DNA of 64,000 nucleotides from Chryseobacterium aahli (lineage in GTDB: Bacteria; Bacteroidota; Bacteroidia; Flavobacteriales; Weeksellaceae). Location: positions 1-64,000 of the forward strand of contig NZ_JALDNB010000014.1 in assembly GCF_022699665.1 (NCBI RefSeq). Reading direction: 5' to 3'. The notes under the pieces were generated by a model. It was not told the DNA's origin, did no database searches, and saw only the letters and a program-made list of their open reading frames with translations. The position numbers and the translations under genes are program-made. Positions 24,558 to 33,378 of the stretch are shown here, piece after piece (within the stretch, counting starts at the first letter, position 1; each line of letters starts with the position of its first letter).

Positions 24558-26678
24558 CTACTTAAAAATCTTCTTAATCACATTCCCGATTTCCATAAAA
24601 TCATCATGATTTCCTACAGAACGTCTTTCAATATTTTCCTGTTTAAATTCTGAGTAGGGGAAAATCAGCAAATAATTATTATCGTGAAGCCTTCCGTTTA
24701 AAAGCTCAGGAATCATTCTCATCCTCGGAATATAAGACTGCATACCTCTTTTGGCCATGAAAATAATCAGACCCTCATCTTCTTTAATTTGAGCTGCCGT
24801 TTCTTCGCCATCTTTCCATGTGTTCAGGATGATAAATTCAGCTTCAATATTGGCTTTTTTAATAATTTTCTGTAAAATATTGAGAATATTTTCTGGAGCA
24901 TAAAATACAATCGTGGCGCCCGAATTCCTTGCAATATTCCAAACACGAACGAGCGCGTGAAAAAATCCTGCTTCTTTATGTGCGTTTTCAGGAATCATTA
25001 CTGCGTATTTTTTAATGGTAGAAAGCGGTTGGGCAGCATGATATACAAAAACGTTTACATCATCATTCTGCAAATATCCGTTATAAAGATTATGTGCAAA
25101 CGAAGTGGAAAAGCCTTTTTCATCTTCCAAACCAATAATCAGATCTGTTATTTTTTGTTCTTTGATTACATTGTTGACGCCGTTGATAACGTCATTGTCA
25201 TATCTTTTTAAGGCCTGCAATTTTATGTCAGCAGAAGCTGCAGTATCAGTTGCCTGGTGCAGAAGTTTCTCTGCATTTTTTACAGAAGATTCATTTTTAT
25301 CTTCATTAATGACATTCAAAGCAAAAAAATCTTCAATATTGGAATGGGCTTTAATCAAAATTCCCAAATTAACCATTCTTTCTACCGTTTTTTCGTAATT
25401 TAAAGCTAAAAGAATGTTTTCCTCCTCATGATTATTCCCTGAAACGGTGTCTTCTTGGTCGCTTTCAGCAATTTTCTGTGCGCTCGACATGGATACGAAA
25501 GAAGAAACGGTACATGAAATTAAAATCAATAAAATACTTCCGTTCAGAACGTGTTCGTTTAATAATCTTACGGGTTCGCCGGTTTCGCTTTCAGAAAGAA
25601 TAATATTGTAACCGACCATTACGGCTGCTAAAGTGGCTGCTGCAGAAGCCGAACTTAAACCAAAAATTAGTTTTCCTTCTTCTTTTGTGAGTTTAAAAGT
25701 TTTCTGCGTAGCCACTGCAGAAACATATTTCCCTACAATGGATGCGACCAACATGACAGCTGCTACTTCCAATGTTTCCCAGCTTTTAAAAAATACTTTA
25801 AAATCAATCAGCATTCCTACACTAATCAGGAAAAACGGAATAAAAATCGCATTTCCGACAAATTCAACACGATTCATCAATGACGAAGTATGAGGAATCA
25901 GTCTGTTTAAAGCCAAGCCGGCAAAGAACGCTCCGATAATCGCTTCTACACCTGCCAATTCTGCCAATAACGCAGCAAGATATATCATTACCAATACAAA
26001 AATATACTGCGAAATTTTATCATCCACTTTTTTGAAAAACCATCTTCCAATTATCGGAAAAACCAGTAAAACAATCAGTCCGAAAACAATAAATGAAACC
26101 GAAAGTTTTACCCAAAAAGCTGTTCCCACATCACCTTGTGACATTCCGACAATAATAGCTAAAACCAAAAGGGCTAGAACATCCGTAATCATCGTTCCGC
26201 CGACTGTGATGTTGACAGACAGGTTTTTTGCAATTCCTAATTTGCTCACTAACGGATAAGCGATGAGTGTATGTGAAGAAAATAAACTTGCAAAAAGTAC
26301 AGAAGTCAGTACAGAGAAATTTAAAATATAATGACCTCCCAAAAATCCTAAAACAAAAGGCACAATGAAGGTATAGAGCCCGAATGTGAGACTTTTCCAT
26401 TTGTTTTTCTTGAAATCTCCCATGTCGATTTCGAGCCCGGCGAGAAACATGATATAAAGTAGTCCCGTAGTTCCTGTAACAACTATGCTGCTGTCTCTTG
26501 CCAAGACATTAAATCCGTTGGGACCAATGATGGCTCCGGCGATAATCAACCCTAAAAGATGGGGAACTTTAATTTTGTTCAGTAAAAGTGGCGCCGCTAA
26601 AATTATAATCAAAACCAGCAAAAATTTCAGAACAGGGTCTTCAAAGGGAAGGCTAAGGTTGTGTATGCTTAAAATCAT
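24558..26678 (-). CDS. CPA2-type cation/H+ antiporter with C-terminal USP-like domain
   Basis: A protein of 706 residues. The N-terminal 400 residues carry about 12 helices with the Na+/H+ exchanger fold. LLGLIIAGAIIGPNGFNVL, MFLAGLEIDM and GGTMITDVLALLVLAI (ion-binding Asp in the TDV block) match KefB/GerN-like CPA2 transporters. After GNNHEEENIL the soluble part shows two Rossmann-like units typical of universal-stress domains (LILALNYEK..., VYHAAQPLSTIKKYAVMIPENAH). It exchanges K+ or Na+ for H+ in the inner membrane. The next minus-strand gene upstream ends 6 nt before this start. Confidence 0.9.
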   Translation of the reverse strand: MILSIHNLSLPFEDPVLKFLLVLIIILAAPLLLNKIKVPHLLGLIIAGAIIGPNGFNVLARDSSIVVTGTTGLLYIMFLAGLEIDMGDFKKNKWKSLTFGLYTFIVPFVLGFLGGHYILNFSVLTSVLFASLFSSHTLIAYPLVSKLGIAKNLSVNITVGGTMITDVLALLVLAIIVGMSQGDVGTAFWVKLSVSFIVFGLIVLLVFPIIGRWFFKKVDDKISQYIFVLVMIYLAALLAELAGVEAIIGAFFAGLALNRLIPHTSSLMNRVEFVGNAIFIPFFLISVGMLIDFKVFFKSWETLEVAAVMLVASIVGKYVSAVATQKTFKLTKEEGKLIFGLSSASAAATLAAVMVGYNIILSESETGEPVRLLNEHVLNGSILLILISCTVSSFVSMSSAQKIAESDQEDTVSGNNHEEENILLALNYEKTVERMVNLGILIKAHSNIEDFFALNVINEDKNESSVKNAEKLLHQATDTAASADIKLQALKRYDNDVINGVNNVIKEQKITDLIIGLEDEKGFSTSFAHNLYNGYLQNDDVNVFVYHAAQPLSTIKKYAVMIPENAHKEAGFFHALVRVWNIARNSGATIVFYAPENILNILQKIIKKANIEAEFIILNTWKDGEETAAQIKEDEGLIIFMAKRGMQSYIPRMRMIPELLNGRLHDNNYLLIFPYSEFKQENIERRSVGNHDDFMEIGNVIKKIFK

Positions 26679-26684
26679 ATGTGT

Positions 26685-27254
26685 TTATTTTGAAAGACGT
26701 GTCAGTTCCACAGAAAACTTTGCCGTACATTTGTTATCAACGCTTACGGTACGTGTTCCCCGAATTTTGTTTGCTGATATTTCATTTAAAAGAACATTCA
26801 TTTCTACGTTTTTCTCGGTGGTAGAATCTGTTTTGTAATTCAGCTTAACTTCATTATTTTCAAATTTTCCGGAATATAATCTAACCAATTTATTATTGTT
26901 CACAATTTTAGAAAATAATTGAGTAGAATCACTGTCAAATTCCCAGGTGTCAATTCGTTGATCTCCAATGACGTAGTCGCTACAAGAAGATTCTGTACAG
27001 ATAACTTTACCTGTCCATTCTCCTAGAATTTCTACAGGCCATTTTTGTACGGTTTCTACAGAATTTTTTTTACTGAAAATACTGTCTCTCAGTTTGATAA
27101 GAGATTGGTATTCAGATTCTTTTTTTGCGAATAGTTTTTCTTTTTCTAAAAGTACATTTTCACGGTCAGTAAGTTGCTGATTTTTTTCTTTATCATCACA
27201 GCTTTGGAAAATTGCAAATAGAACGAGAAATATAAAGGGAGATTTTTTTGTCAT
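26685..27254 (-). CDS. Lipoprotein with coiled coil, unknown
   Basis: A protein of 189 residues with lipobox FQSC (Cys19) and a heptad-like charged stretch (about 25-58: EKNQQLTDRENVLLEKEK). The C-terminal half is a beta domain with three Cys residues and an ESSCSDY motif. It ends 6 nt before the antiporter start, so they are co-transcribed. It may regulate or assist the antiporter, by context only. Confidence 0.7.
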   Translation of the reverse strand: MTKKSPFIFLVLFAIFQSCDDKEKNQQLTDRENVLLEKEKLFAKKESEYQSLIKLRDSIFSKKNSVETVQKWPVEILGEWTGKVICTESSCSDYVIGDQRIDTWEFDSDSTQLFSKIVNNNKLVRLYSGKFENNEVKLNYKTDSTTEKNVEMNVLLNEISANKIRGTRTVSVDNKCTAKFSVELTRLSK

Positions 27255-27363
27255 AATGCACGAATTATTCTAAAAATATAGGCAAAAATTGTGACAAAGA
27301 AAAATGAATGAACGTTTTTTAGAAGAGAATTTTTATGCTTTTGTAGAAATATTTTGTGTGAAA

Positions 27364-28290
27364 TTATTCTTCAACTCTCTTTCTTTTAAAGAGTTCCGGA
27401 TTATAATTAGTAATGAAAACTCCTAGAATAATTAAAACGGCTGCAATGATAAATTTAGCCGAAATTGTTTCATTTAAAATCAACCAACTTAGAAATATGG
27501 AAATAATGGTGTTGATGTAGGCTAAAATGGAGACCTGCACCGGAGAAATTTTTGTCAGCGCATAATGGAAAGCAAAAAATGCAGCGACAGAACCGAAAAC
27601 TGCCAAATATAGCGTAGCAGAAATACTAACTGCACTCCAGTTTTCAAAATTGTAATTTTCTGAGAAAAGAAAGGCAAAAATAAGCTGAATAATTCCTGCA
27701 AACATAAATTGGTAGAAAAGATTCAGGGTGATATTTTTGCTTTGAAGATTTAATTTTTTAGTGAAAATAGTTCCTGAAGCCCATCCTAAAATTGCCACAA
27801 AAAGGAAAATAATTCCCATCAGATAATCGGGATTTGCCAAATCGTTCAAGCCGTCCCAAAAAATAAAAAGTATCCCGCTGAAACAAAGAATAATCCCTAT
27901 TAAAGCCCGAAAACTGAATTTCTGTAAACCAATTGCCACACTTCCAAGAAAAACCACAATGGGCGAACAGGCACTCATTAAAGATGCCAAACTACTTGTC
28001 ACAGATTCTTCCGCAACAGTGGTCATTCCGTTGGCGATGATGAGCATTAATGTAGAAAATATTAATTGATATTTCAAGTTTTTCCAGCCTATCCATTTGA
28101 ATTCCTTTCGGTAGAGTAGGATCATCAACATAATAATTCCTGCCAAAAGCTGACGAATTCCTGCAACAAACCAAGCCGGAATAGTTTCTACTGCCACACG
28201 AATGGATAAAAAAGTGGTTCCCCACACGATAGCGACAGTTAGAATAGCAAAAGTAAGTTTGTAATTTTTCAATGGAGTGGGGGAAATCAA
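27364..28290 (-). CDS. DMT-family (EamA) transporter with a TTG start
   Basis: A protein of 308 residues with 10 helices in two EamA repeats. TM1 starts right after the proposed N-terminus (LTFAILTVAIVWGTTF), and a Pro-rich GTIFTKK motif opens repeat 2. EamA exporters move small metabolites; the substrate is not readable. No ATG lies in a usable position. The TTG at 28290 follows TATCTTTG by 4 nt, the same spacing as at several ATG starts here. Confidence 0.88.
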   Translation of the reverse strand: MISPTPLKNYKLTFAILTVAIVWGTTFLSIRVAVETIPAWFVAGIRQLLAGIIMLMILLYRKEFKWIGWKNLKYQLIFSTLMLIIANGMTTVAEESVTSSLASLMSACSPIVVFLGSVAIGLQKFSFRALIGIILCFSGILFIFWDGLNDLANPDYLMGIIFLFVAILGWASGTIFTKKLNLQSKNITLNLFYQFMFAGIIQLIFAFLFSENYNFENWSAVSISATLYLAVFGSVAAFFAFHYALTKISPVQVSILAYINTIISIFLSWLILNETISAKFIIAAVLIILGVFITNYNPELFKRKRVEE

Positions 28291-28294
28291 ATGA

Positions 28295-28302
28295 CAAAGA
28301 TA
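28295..28302 (-). promoter_or_regulatory. -7 box TATCTTTG of the DMT gene
   Basis: An exact TAnnTTTG match, then TCAT, then TTG. This spacing decides the unusual TTG start. Confidence 0.6.
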
Positions 28303-28330
28303 TTTATTTTAGAATGAAAAATAGACCAAT

Positions 28331-28370
28331 TTCACTTATTCACTTGCGAAGCAAAATTCACTTTTCACCT
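28331..28370. repeat. Intergenic repeat R1 (TTCAC...GCAAAATTCAC...TTTCACC), copy 1
   Basis: TTCACTTATTCACTTGCG then AAGCAAAATTCACTTTTCACC. A near copy occurs before holB (48243..48280) and a diverged inverted copy lies at 52723..52762. TTGCGAAGCAA can form a small hairpin. It sits just upstream of the purE promoter. Confidence 0.6.
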
Positions 28371-28383
28371 TCTTTAAAATCCT

Positions 28384-28391
28384 TATCTTTG
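28384..28391 (+). promoter_or_regulatory. -7 box TATCTTTG of purE
   Basis: An exact TAnnTTTG match, 23 nt before the purE ATG at 28415. Confidence 0.55.
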
Positions 28392-28414
28392 AAGCATCTA
28401 ATAAAATTGAAGAA

Positions 28415-28918
28415 ATGGTAGGAATTATCATGGGAAGTCAGAGCGACTTGCCAATCATGGAACTGGCAGCAAATTTTTTGAAAAGTTTAGACATTCCTTA
28501 CGAGCTGACTGTAGTTTCGGCACACAGAACTCCCGAAAGAATGTTTGATTATGCTAAACACGCTAAGAAAAGAGGGTTGAAAGTTATCATTGCAGGAGCT
28601 GGTGGAGCAGCCCATCTTCCAGGAATGGTGGCAAGTTGTACGACTTTACCCGTAATCGGAGTTCCTATTTTATCAAGCAATTCTATTGATGGCTGGGATT
28701 CTGTTTTATCAATTCTTCAAATGCCGGGCGGAATTCCTGTAGCGACTGTAGCTTTGAATGGTGCTTTAAATGCCGGAATTTTAGCTGCGAAAATATTAGG
28801 AACAGGTGATGAAAGTATAGCAGAAAAGCTTCAGATTTATCAGGATACTTTGAAAGATAAGGTTTTAGGAACAGTGGATGATATCAAAGCTAAACATCCT
28901 AATTTGTATGATTTATAG
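28415..28918 (+). CDS. purE: N5-carboxyaminoimidazole ribonucleotide mutase
   Basis: A protein of 167 residues. PurE moves the carboxylate of N5-CAIR to give CAIR, the step after PurK. Class I signatures are present: IMGSQSDLPIM (phosphate/ribose site), VVSAHRTPERM (catalytic His), and GAGGAAHLPGMVAS. The C-terminus is complete. It stands alone with its own promoter and ends at a strong terminator. Confidence 0.97.
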   Translation: MVGIIMGSQSDLPIMELAANFLKSLDIPYELTVVSAHRTPERMFDYAKHAKKRGLKVIIAGAGGAAHLPGMVASCTTLPVIGVPILSSNSIDGWDSVLSILQMPGGIPVATVALNGALNAGILAAKILGTGDESIAEKLQIYQDTLKDKVLGTVDDIKAKHPNLYDL

Positions 28919-28936
28919 TTAATTACCATATTACAT

Positions 28937-28973
28937 ATAAAAATTGCCTCGTAATTTACGAGGCAATTTTTAT
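28937..28973. terminator. Long palindromic terminator after purE
   Basis: A near-perfect hairpin of 18 bp (ATAAAAATTGCCTCGTAA paired with TTACGAGGCAATTTTTAT) with T-runs on both strands. It serves purE and the convergent small membrane gene. Confidence 0.88.
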
Positions 28974-28998
28974 AAAAGATATTTTTGAGTTTATATGC

Positions 28999-29391
28999 TT
29001 AATCTTCCATCATATTATCCCGCGTATTCTTTTGTACAGCAATTGCTCCAAAAAGAGCCAATAAAAATGCAAAAGCATAAAAGCCTTTTTCACTAGGCAG
29101 AATGGTGGCATTAAACAAACCTACAGTTAACAAAACAATCGATGATAGAGTAGCAAACCAACAGATTCCGTAGTAGATATCGGTTACTTTGATGTTTTCC
29201 ATTCTGTCTCGTACAGCTTTTTGTAAAGATACTACTGCAAATAATCCGTACAGGAGAATTACAAAATAATATCCTTTCTCATTAAGCTGCATCTCTGCTC
29301 TTACGAGACCTACAATGTAGCCTATCATTCCGGCACCCAAAGCGACCCACGAAGCTGCGACAAACGCATTTGAAACTCCCTGTTTTTTCAT
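28999..29391 (-). CDS. YiaA/YiaB-type inner membrane protein
   Basis: A protein of 130 residues with four helices arranged as two YiaAB two-helix units: ASWVALGAGMIGYIVGL with GYYFVILLYGLFAVVSLQK, and WFATLSSIVLLTVGL with GFYAFAFLLALFGAIAVQK. Each unit ends QK-x-x-RD. Family role is unknown. A TATATTTG box lies 27 nt before the ATG. Confidence 0.88.
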   Translation of the reverse strand: MKKQGVSNAFVAASWVALGAGMIGYIVGLVRAEMQLNEKGYYFVILLYGLFAVVSLQKAVRDRMENIKVTDIYYGICWFATLSSIVLLTVGLFNATILPSEKGFYAFAFLLALFGAIAVQKNTRDNMMED

Positions 29392-29418
29392 TGTTTATGT
29401 TTTTAATTTTAGTTCGTC

Positions 29419-29426
29419 CAAATATA
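29419..29426 (-). promoter_or_regulatory. -7 box TATATTTG of the YiaAB gene
   Basis: An exact TAnnTTTG match on the minus strand, 27 nt before the ATG at 29391. Confidence 0.5.
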
Positions 29427-29603
29427 TTATTTTTTTGTGAATGACTGTTAATTAAATATAAACTTTGTCACTCTATTTGGAAAATTATGAGTTAAAATTA
29501 CTTTCCGAAGAAATTTAGAAAGAAATTAACTGATTAATTAAATAAGCATGTGAAATTACCCTTATTTTAGAAGGGGGAAGAAATATTAAAATTTCAACAA
29601 CAA

Positions 29604-30410
29604 TTATTGAACAATGTACTCATAATTATATTTTACATAATTAGCGCCGGTTGTGGTTTTTCCAACAACTTGAATAGGTAATTGCGCGCTGTTATACTGA
29701 ATTTCATAAATGACTTGCTGATTCTGTACCCAATTGCCTGAACTGTCTTTATAACTAATTCTTTCTGAGGCATAATTATTTTTACTTATAGCATACGCTC
29801 CACCCATCATTATTCTGAAATATTTGTTAGTAAAAGTAAAAGGATTCAGTTGATTGTCGTATAAATATTCACGCTTGCTGGATGAAGAAAAAGTGCTTCC
29901 AATTTCAGAAGTTTCTACAGTAATATTTTCTCCGTTGTAAGTATAGGAAGATGTAATCGGGTTGCTGCAATCTGCTGTTTGGCAAAGAGTTGAGGTTGCA
30001 ACTTTACCATTATTGTATGTGTAATTGATAGTTCTGTTAAAATCAGCATTACTGTAGATTGCTTTGACGTTTGTAAGTTCTTCACCGTTGTAGCTATATA
30101 GCGAGAAATATTCTATCGTTCCGTCAGTGTTATAATAATTCGTTTTTACAGGTTTTCCTGCTGTATTATATTCTACAGTTGAAGATCTCCCTGCAGATAC
30201 ACTTTTAATTAATTGTCCCTGACTATTATAATCCAACGTTGATATGCTAGTCTCAGGATTTGCAGGATTATCATAATAAACTGTAGTGACTTTGCTCAAT
30301 AATATCCTTTGTTCCACAGGATCAGTAATAAGTTCAATCTCATCCTCACTTTCACAACTGTTTAGGAATAAAACAGAGCTCATTAAGCTCAGGACAATAT
30401 ACTTTCTCAT
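29604..30410 (-). CDS. Lipoprotein with YD-like repeats, unknown
   Basis: A protein of 268 residues when started at the ATG at 30410 (MRKYIVLSLM), with lipobox LNSC (Cys19). The mature part has repeating short beta units: LDYNSQGQLIKS, VEYNTAGKPVKT, YSYNGEELTNV, YTYNNGKVATS, YTYNGENITVE. Their Tyr-x-Tyr-Asn-x-x-Gly pattern resembles the YD/RHS-type repeats of secreted wall-binding proteins. It is an outer-membrane or surface lipoprotein. Two codons of the longer frame would begin with TTG, which I reject. Confidence 0.75.
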   Translation of the reverse strand: MRKYIVLSLMSSVLFLNSCESEDEIELITDPVEQRILLSKVTTVYYDNPANPETSISTLDYNSQGQLIKSVSAGRSSTVEYNTAGKPVKTNYYNTDGTIEYFSLYSYNGEELTNVKAIYSNADFNRTINYTYNNGKVATSTLCQTADCSNPITSSYTYNGENITVETSEIGSTFSSSSKREYLYDNQLNPFTFTNKYFRIMMGGAYAISKNNYASERISYKDSSGNWVQNQQVIYEIQYNSAQLPIQVVGKTTTGANYVKYNYEYIVQ

Positions 30411-30428
30411 TTTCAAATTTTAATTTTT

Positions 30429-30436
30429 CAAAAGTA
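30429..30436 (-). promoter_or_regulatory. -7 box TACTTTTG of the YD-like lipoprotein gene
   Basis: An exact TAnnTTTG match on the minus strand, 18 nt before the ATG at 30410. Confidence 0.5.
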
Positions 30437-30473
30437 AGAATTCCTTGCAGGGTTTAAAAGGATTATAAACAAA

Positions 30474-30504
30474 AAAATCCCACTATTTTGAATAATGGGA
30501 TTTT
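30474..30504 (-). terminator. Terminator after ahcY
   Basis: AAAATCCCA and TGGGATTTT form a 9-bp stem extended by a partly paired CTATT/AATAA region; a T-run follows on the minus strand. It lies 19 nt past the ahcY stop. Confidence 0.75.
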
Positions 30505-30522
30505 CTTTATATTTAAAACAGA

Positions 30523-31839
30523 TTAATATCTGTAATACTCAGGCTTATAAGGTCCTTTCACATCTACACCAATATATTCAGCTTGCTCAGTAGAAAGAAC
30601 TTCTAGCTCAACGCTTAATTTCTTAAGGTGAAGAGCTGCTACTTTTTCATCTAAATGTTTAGGCAACATATAAACTTCGTTTCCGTAAGCCTCAGAATTA
30701 GTCCAAAGTTCGATTTGAGCTAAAGTTTGGTTAGAGAAAGAGTTAGACATTACAAAACTTGGGTGACCAGTTGCACAACCAAGGTTTACCAATCTACCTT
30801 CTGCAAGGATGATCACTTCTTTACCTTCTTCCAAAGTATAGATGTCAACTTGTGGCTTCACCTCAGATTTTGTGTGACCGTAGTTTTCGTTTAACCAAGC
30901 CATATCGATTTCGTTATCGAAGTGGCCGATGTTACAAACGATAGCTTTATCTTTTAATTTTAAGAAATGTTCTTTTCTTACGATGTTGAAGTTACCAGTT
31001 GTAGTGATTACGATATCTGCGTTATCTACTACAGTATCTAATCTTTTTACTTCAAAACCGTCCATTGCAGCTTGTAAAGCACAGATAGGATCGATTTCAG
31101 TAACCGTAACGATAGAACCTGCACCTCTGAAAGAAGCAGCAGTACCTTTACCAACATCACCGTAACCGCAAACTACCACTCTCTTACCAGCCAACATAAT
31201 GTCTGTAGCTCTTCTTACTGCATCTACAGCAGATTCTTTACAACCATATTTGTTATCAAACTTAGATTTAGTAACCGAATCATTTACGTTGATTGCAGGC
31301 ATTACCAAAGTTCCGTTTTTCATTCTTTCGTACAATCTGTGAACACCTGTAGTAGTTTCTTCAGAAAGTCCTTTGATGTCTTTTGTAAATTCAGGGTATC
31401 TGTCGAAAACCATGTTCGTCAAATCTCCACCATCATCCAAAATCATGTTTAATGGCTTTCTGTCTTCACCGAAGAATAAAGTTTGCTCAATACACCAGTC
31501 AAATTCTTCTTCGTTAAGACCCTTCCAAGCGTAAACAGGAATTCCGGCAGCAGCAATTGCAGCAGCAGCGTGATCCTGAGTAGAGAAAATATTACAAGAA
31601 GACCAAGTAACTTCAGCTCCAAGAGCAACTAATGTTTCGATCAAAACTGCAGTCTGGATCGTCATGTGAAGACATCCTGCGATTCTTGCTCCTTTCAATG
31701 GCTGAGATGATCCGAATTCTTCACGGATTGACATCAAACCTGGCATTTCTGCTTCTGCAAGGGTAATTTCTTTTCTTCCCCATTCTGCAAGGGTGATATC
31801 CTTAACTTTATAAGGAACGTATTGTGTTGTAGTACTCAT
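30523..31839 (-). CDS. ahcY: Adenosylhomocysteinase
   Basis: A protein of 438 residues. It hydrolyses S-adenosylhomocysteine to adenosine and homocysteine with bound NAD, closing the methyl cycle. Visible signatures are GCLHMTIQTAVLIETL, SSCNIFSTQDHAAAA, DDGGDLTN, and the NAD loop CGYGDVGKGTA. The catalytic DKYGCKES region and the C-terminal KGPYKPEYYRY are complete. It has its own promoter and terminator and no visible SAH riboswitch in the leader. Confidence 0.98.
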   Translation of the reverse strand: MSTTTQYVPYKVKDITLAEWGRKEITLAEAEMPGLMSIREEFGSSQPLKGARIAGCLHMTIQTAVLIETLVALGAEVTWSSCNIFSTQDHAAAAIAAAGIPVYAWKGLNEEEFDWCIEQTLFFGEDRKPLNMILDDGGDLTNMVFDRYPEFTKDIKGLSEETTTGVHRLYERMKNGTLVMPAINVNDSVTKSKFDNKYGCKESAVDAVRRATDIMLAGKRVVVCGYGDVGKGTAASFRGAGSIVTVTEIDPICALQAAMDGFEVKRLDTVVDNADIVITTTGNFNIVRKEHFLKLKDKAIVCNIGHFDNEIDMAWLNENYGHTKSEVKPQVDIYTLEEGKEVIILAEGRLVNLGCATGHPSFVMSNSFSNQTLAQIELWTNSEAYGNEVYMLPKHLDEKVAALHLKKLSVELEVLSTEQAEYIGVDVKGPYKPEYYRY

Positions 31840-31876
31840 ATATAATGAATGATTTTAAATTCAAATTATTACAGTG

Positions 31877-31884
31877 CAAAATTA
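31877..31884 (-). promoter_or_regulatory. -7 box TAATTTTG of ahcY
   Basis: An exact TAnnTTTG match, 37 nt before the ahcY ATG. The leader is short and shows no structured riboswitch. Confidence 0.5.
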
Positions 31885-31954
31885 CAACATATAATTTAGA
31901 TAAAAAAACAAGCCCCTAACTTCACAAATATGAGATTTTACACCCTTAATTTTA

Positions 31955-31984
31955 TTTGTTTTAATTCTAAATAATGTATTTTTG
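31955..31984 (+). promoter_or_regulatory. Promoter TTTG-N18-TATTTTTG of the PPOX-fold gene
   Basis: A good full match to the flavobacterial consensus: TTTG at 31955..31958, 18 nt, TATTTTTG at 31977..31984. The ATG at 32004 follows 19 nt later. Confidence 0.65.
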
Positions 31985-32003
31985 CATAAAATAAATCTAT
32001 ATT

Positions 32004-32528
32004 ATGAATCATACACAGGAAGAAGCTCAAAGACAGGCTAAACCTCTTGCTCCAAAAGTGAAAGAATTGATTGCAAGAACCCAAAGTATCATTTTGGCAA
32101 CTGTAGATGCAGAAGGAACTCCAAACTCAAGTTATGCACCATTTGTACAAGTTGACAACTCTTTTTATATATTAGTATCTTTCATGGCGAAGCACACGAA
32201 AAACCTTTCTGAAGGAAGAAAAACTTCAATCATGTTTATCGAAGATGAGTCTGCTACAAAGCAAATCTATGCTCGTGAGAGATTAACTATCGAAGCCTCA
32301 ACTTCTCAAATTAAAAGAGATTCTGAAACTTGGAATACAGTGGTTGGTCAATTAAAAGAAACTCATGGCAAAGTAGTAGAGGTAATTTCTGAAATGAAAG
32401 ATTTTATTTTAATTGCTTTAACTCCTGTGAAAGGTGCTTATGTAAATGGTTTTGGAAGTGCATATTTCGTAGATGAAAATCTTGAAATCATGGAACACAG
32501 AAATGATCAGAATCATCAGCCTAAATAA
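32004..32528 (+). CDS. Pyridoxamine 5'-phosphate oxidase-fold protein (HugZ-like)
   Basis: A protein of 174 residues with the split-barrel FMN-binding fold: SIILATVDAEGTPNSSYAPFV, NSFYILVSFMAKHTKNL and KTSIMFIEDES. This is the HugZ/PPOX-like group, whose members bind FMN or heme. The C-terminal PVKGAYVNGFGSAY strand is typical of HugZ-like proteins. Heme use is suggested by family likeness only. A terminator follows at 32597. Confidence 0.85.
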   Translation: MNHTQEEAQRQAKPLAPKVKELIARTQSIILATVDAEGTPNSSYAPFVQVDNSFYILVSFMAKHTKNLSEGRKTSIMFIEDESATKQIYARERLTIEASTSQIKRDSETWNTVVGQLKETHGKVVEVISEMKDFILIALTPVKGAYVNGFGSAYFVDENLEIMEHRNDQNHQPK

Positions 32529-32596
32529 ATTTGCTGGAAGCTGGATTTCAGATATTTTTAATCTTTGTCTTTAATTTCAGCTTTTAAATAATATAT

Positions 32597-32633
32597 AAAT
32601 TCACTTAAGTTTTAAATTTAAGTGAATTTTTTT
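32597..32633 (+). terminator. Terminator after the PPOX-fold gene
   Basis: A 12-bp stem AAATTCACTTAA/TTAAGTGAATTT with a 9-nt loop and a T-run on the plus strand. Confidence 0.75.
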
Positions 32634-32763
32634 GTTTTAAAGAATTATATTTTAATTTCAATGAAAACTGAATGTTCAAATCATAAACTCTAAAAAATTC
32701 TACTATTCATCACCTAACTTCCAGCCCAAAAAAAATTCTTACTTTTACCCAATAAATCAAGCC

Positions 32764-33378
32764 ATGCCTCTTTATCGAGATTTTTCCGACGACGCTGCAA
32801 CTATTCTTATCTGGAAATATGAGGACGGTGAAGAATTGAATATTGATGAACTTCTGGAGCCTGAAAATGCCGAAAAAGTAAAAGATTATCATCCGAAAAA
32901 GTTGTTGGAAGTTTTGATGGTGAGAAAACTTTTGAAAAGTTTAAAACCAAATTCGAAAATCCTATACAAAGAAAGAGAGCCTTTTCTTTCCCCAAAAGAT
33001 GCTGAAATTTCAATTACCCATTCGTTTCCGTTTGCGGCGATCGCCATTTCAAAAAATAAAATAGGAATTGATATTGAAAAATTTAATCCTAAAATTTTAA
33101 GGGTTATCGATAAATTCACCTACGAAAATGAAAGAGGGTTTATTCCTTTCGATAATGAAGTGACTTTTTATACGATTATCTGGAGCGTGAAAGAAAGTAT
33201 GTACAAAATTCACCATTCAAAACACTGGTCGCTGAAAAAACATTACGAGGTGAAACCTTTTGAGCTTAAATATCTTTTTGATATCAGCTGCAGAGTGCAT
33301 GACGATAAGTTTTCTGATGAATTGAAAGCCCGCGTGAAATTCTTTGACGATTATTGCTTTACGATTGTGGAGGAGTAA
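32764..33378 (+). CDS. 4'-phosphopantetheinyl transferase superfamily protein
   Basis: A protein of 204 residues. It moves the phosphopantetheine arm of CoA onto a Ser of a carrier protein. Sfp/AcpT-type motifs are present: SITHSFPFAAIAIS (P1), GIDIEKF (Mg-binding Asp) and WSVKESMYK (catalytic Glu-Lys). No NRPS or PKS gene is in the window, so it may serve fatty-acid ACP or an unseen cluster. Its last 20 nt overlap the convergent FUSC gene. Confidence 0.92.
   Translation: MPLYRDFSDDAATILIWKYEDGEELNIDELLEPENAEKVKDYHPKKLLEVLMVRKLLKSLKPNSKILYKEREPFLSPKDAEISITHSFPFAAIAISKNKIGIDIEKFNPKILRVIDKFTYENERGFIPFDNEVTFYTIIWSVKESMYKIHHSKHWSLKKHYEVKPFELKYLFDISCRVHDDKFSDELKARVKFFDDYCFTIVEE

Noticed and set aside
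31840..31884. SAH riboswitch before ahcY
   Set aside because: The leader is about 37 nt and has no pseudoknot-like pairing, so no riboswitch can be supported.
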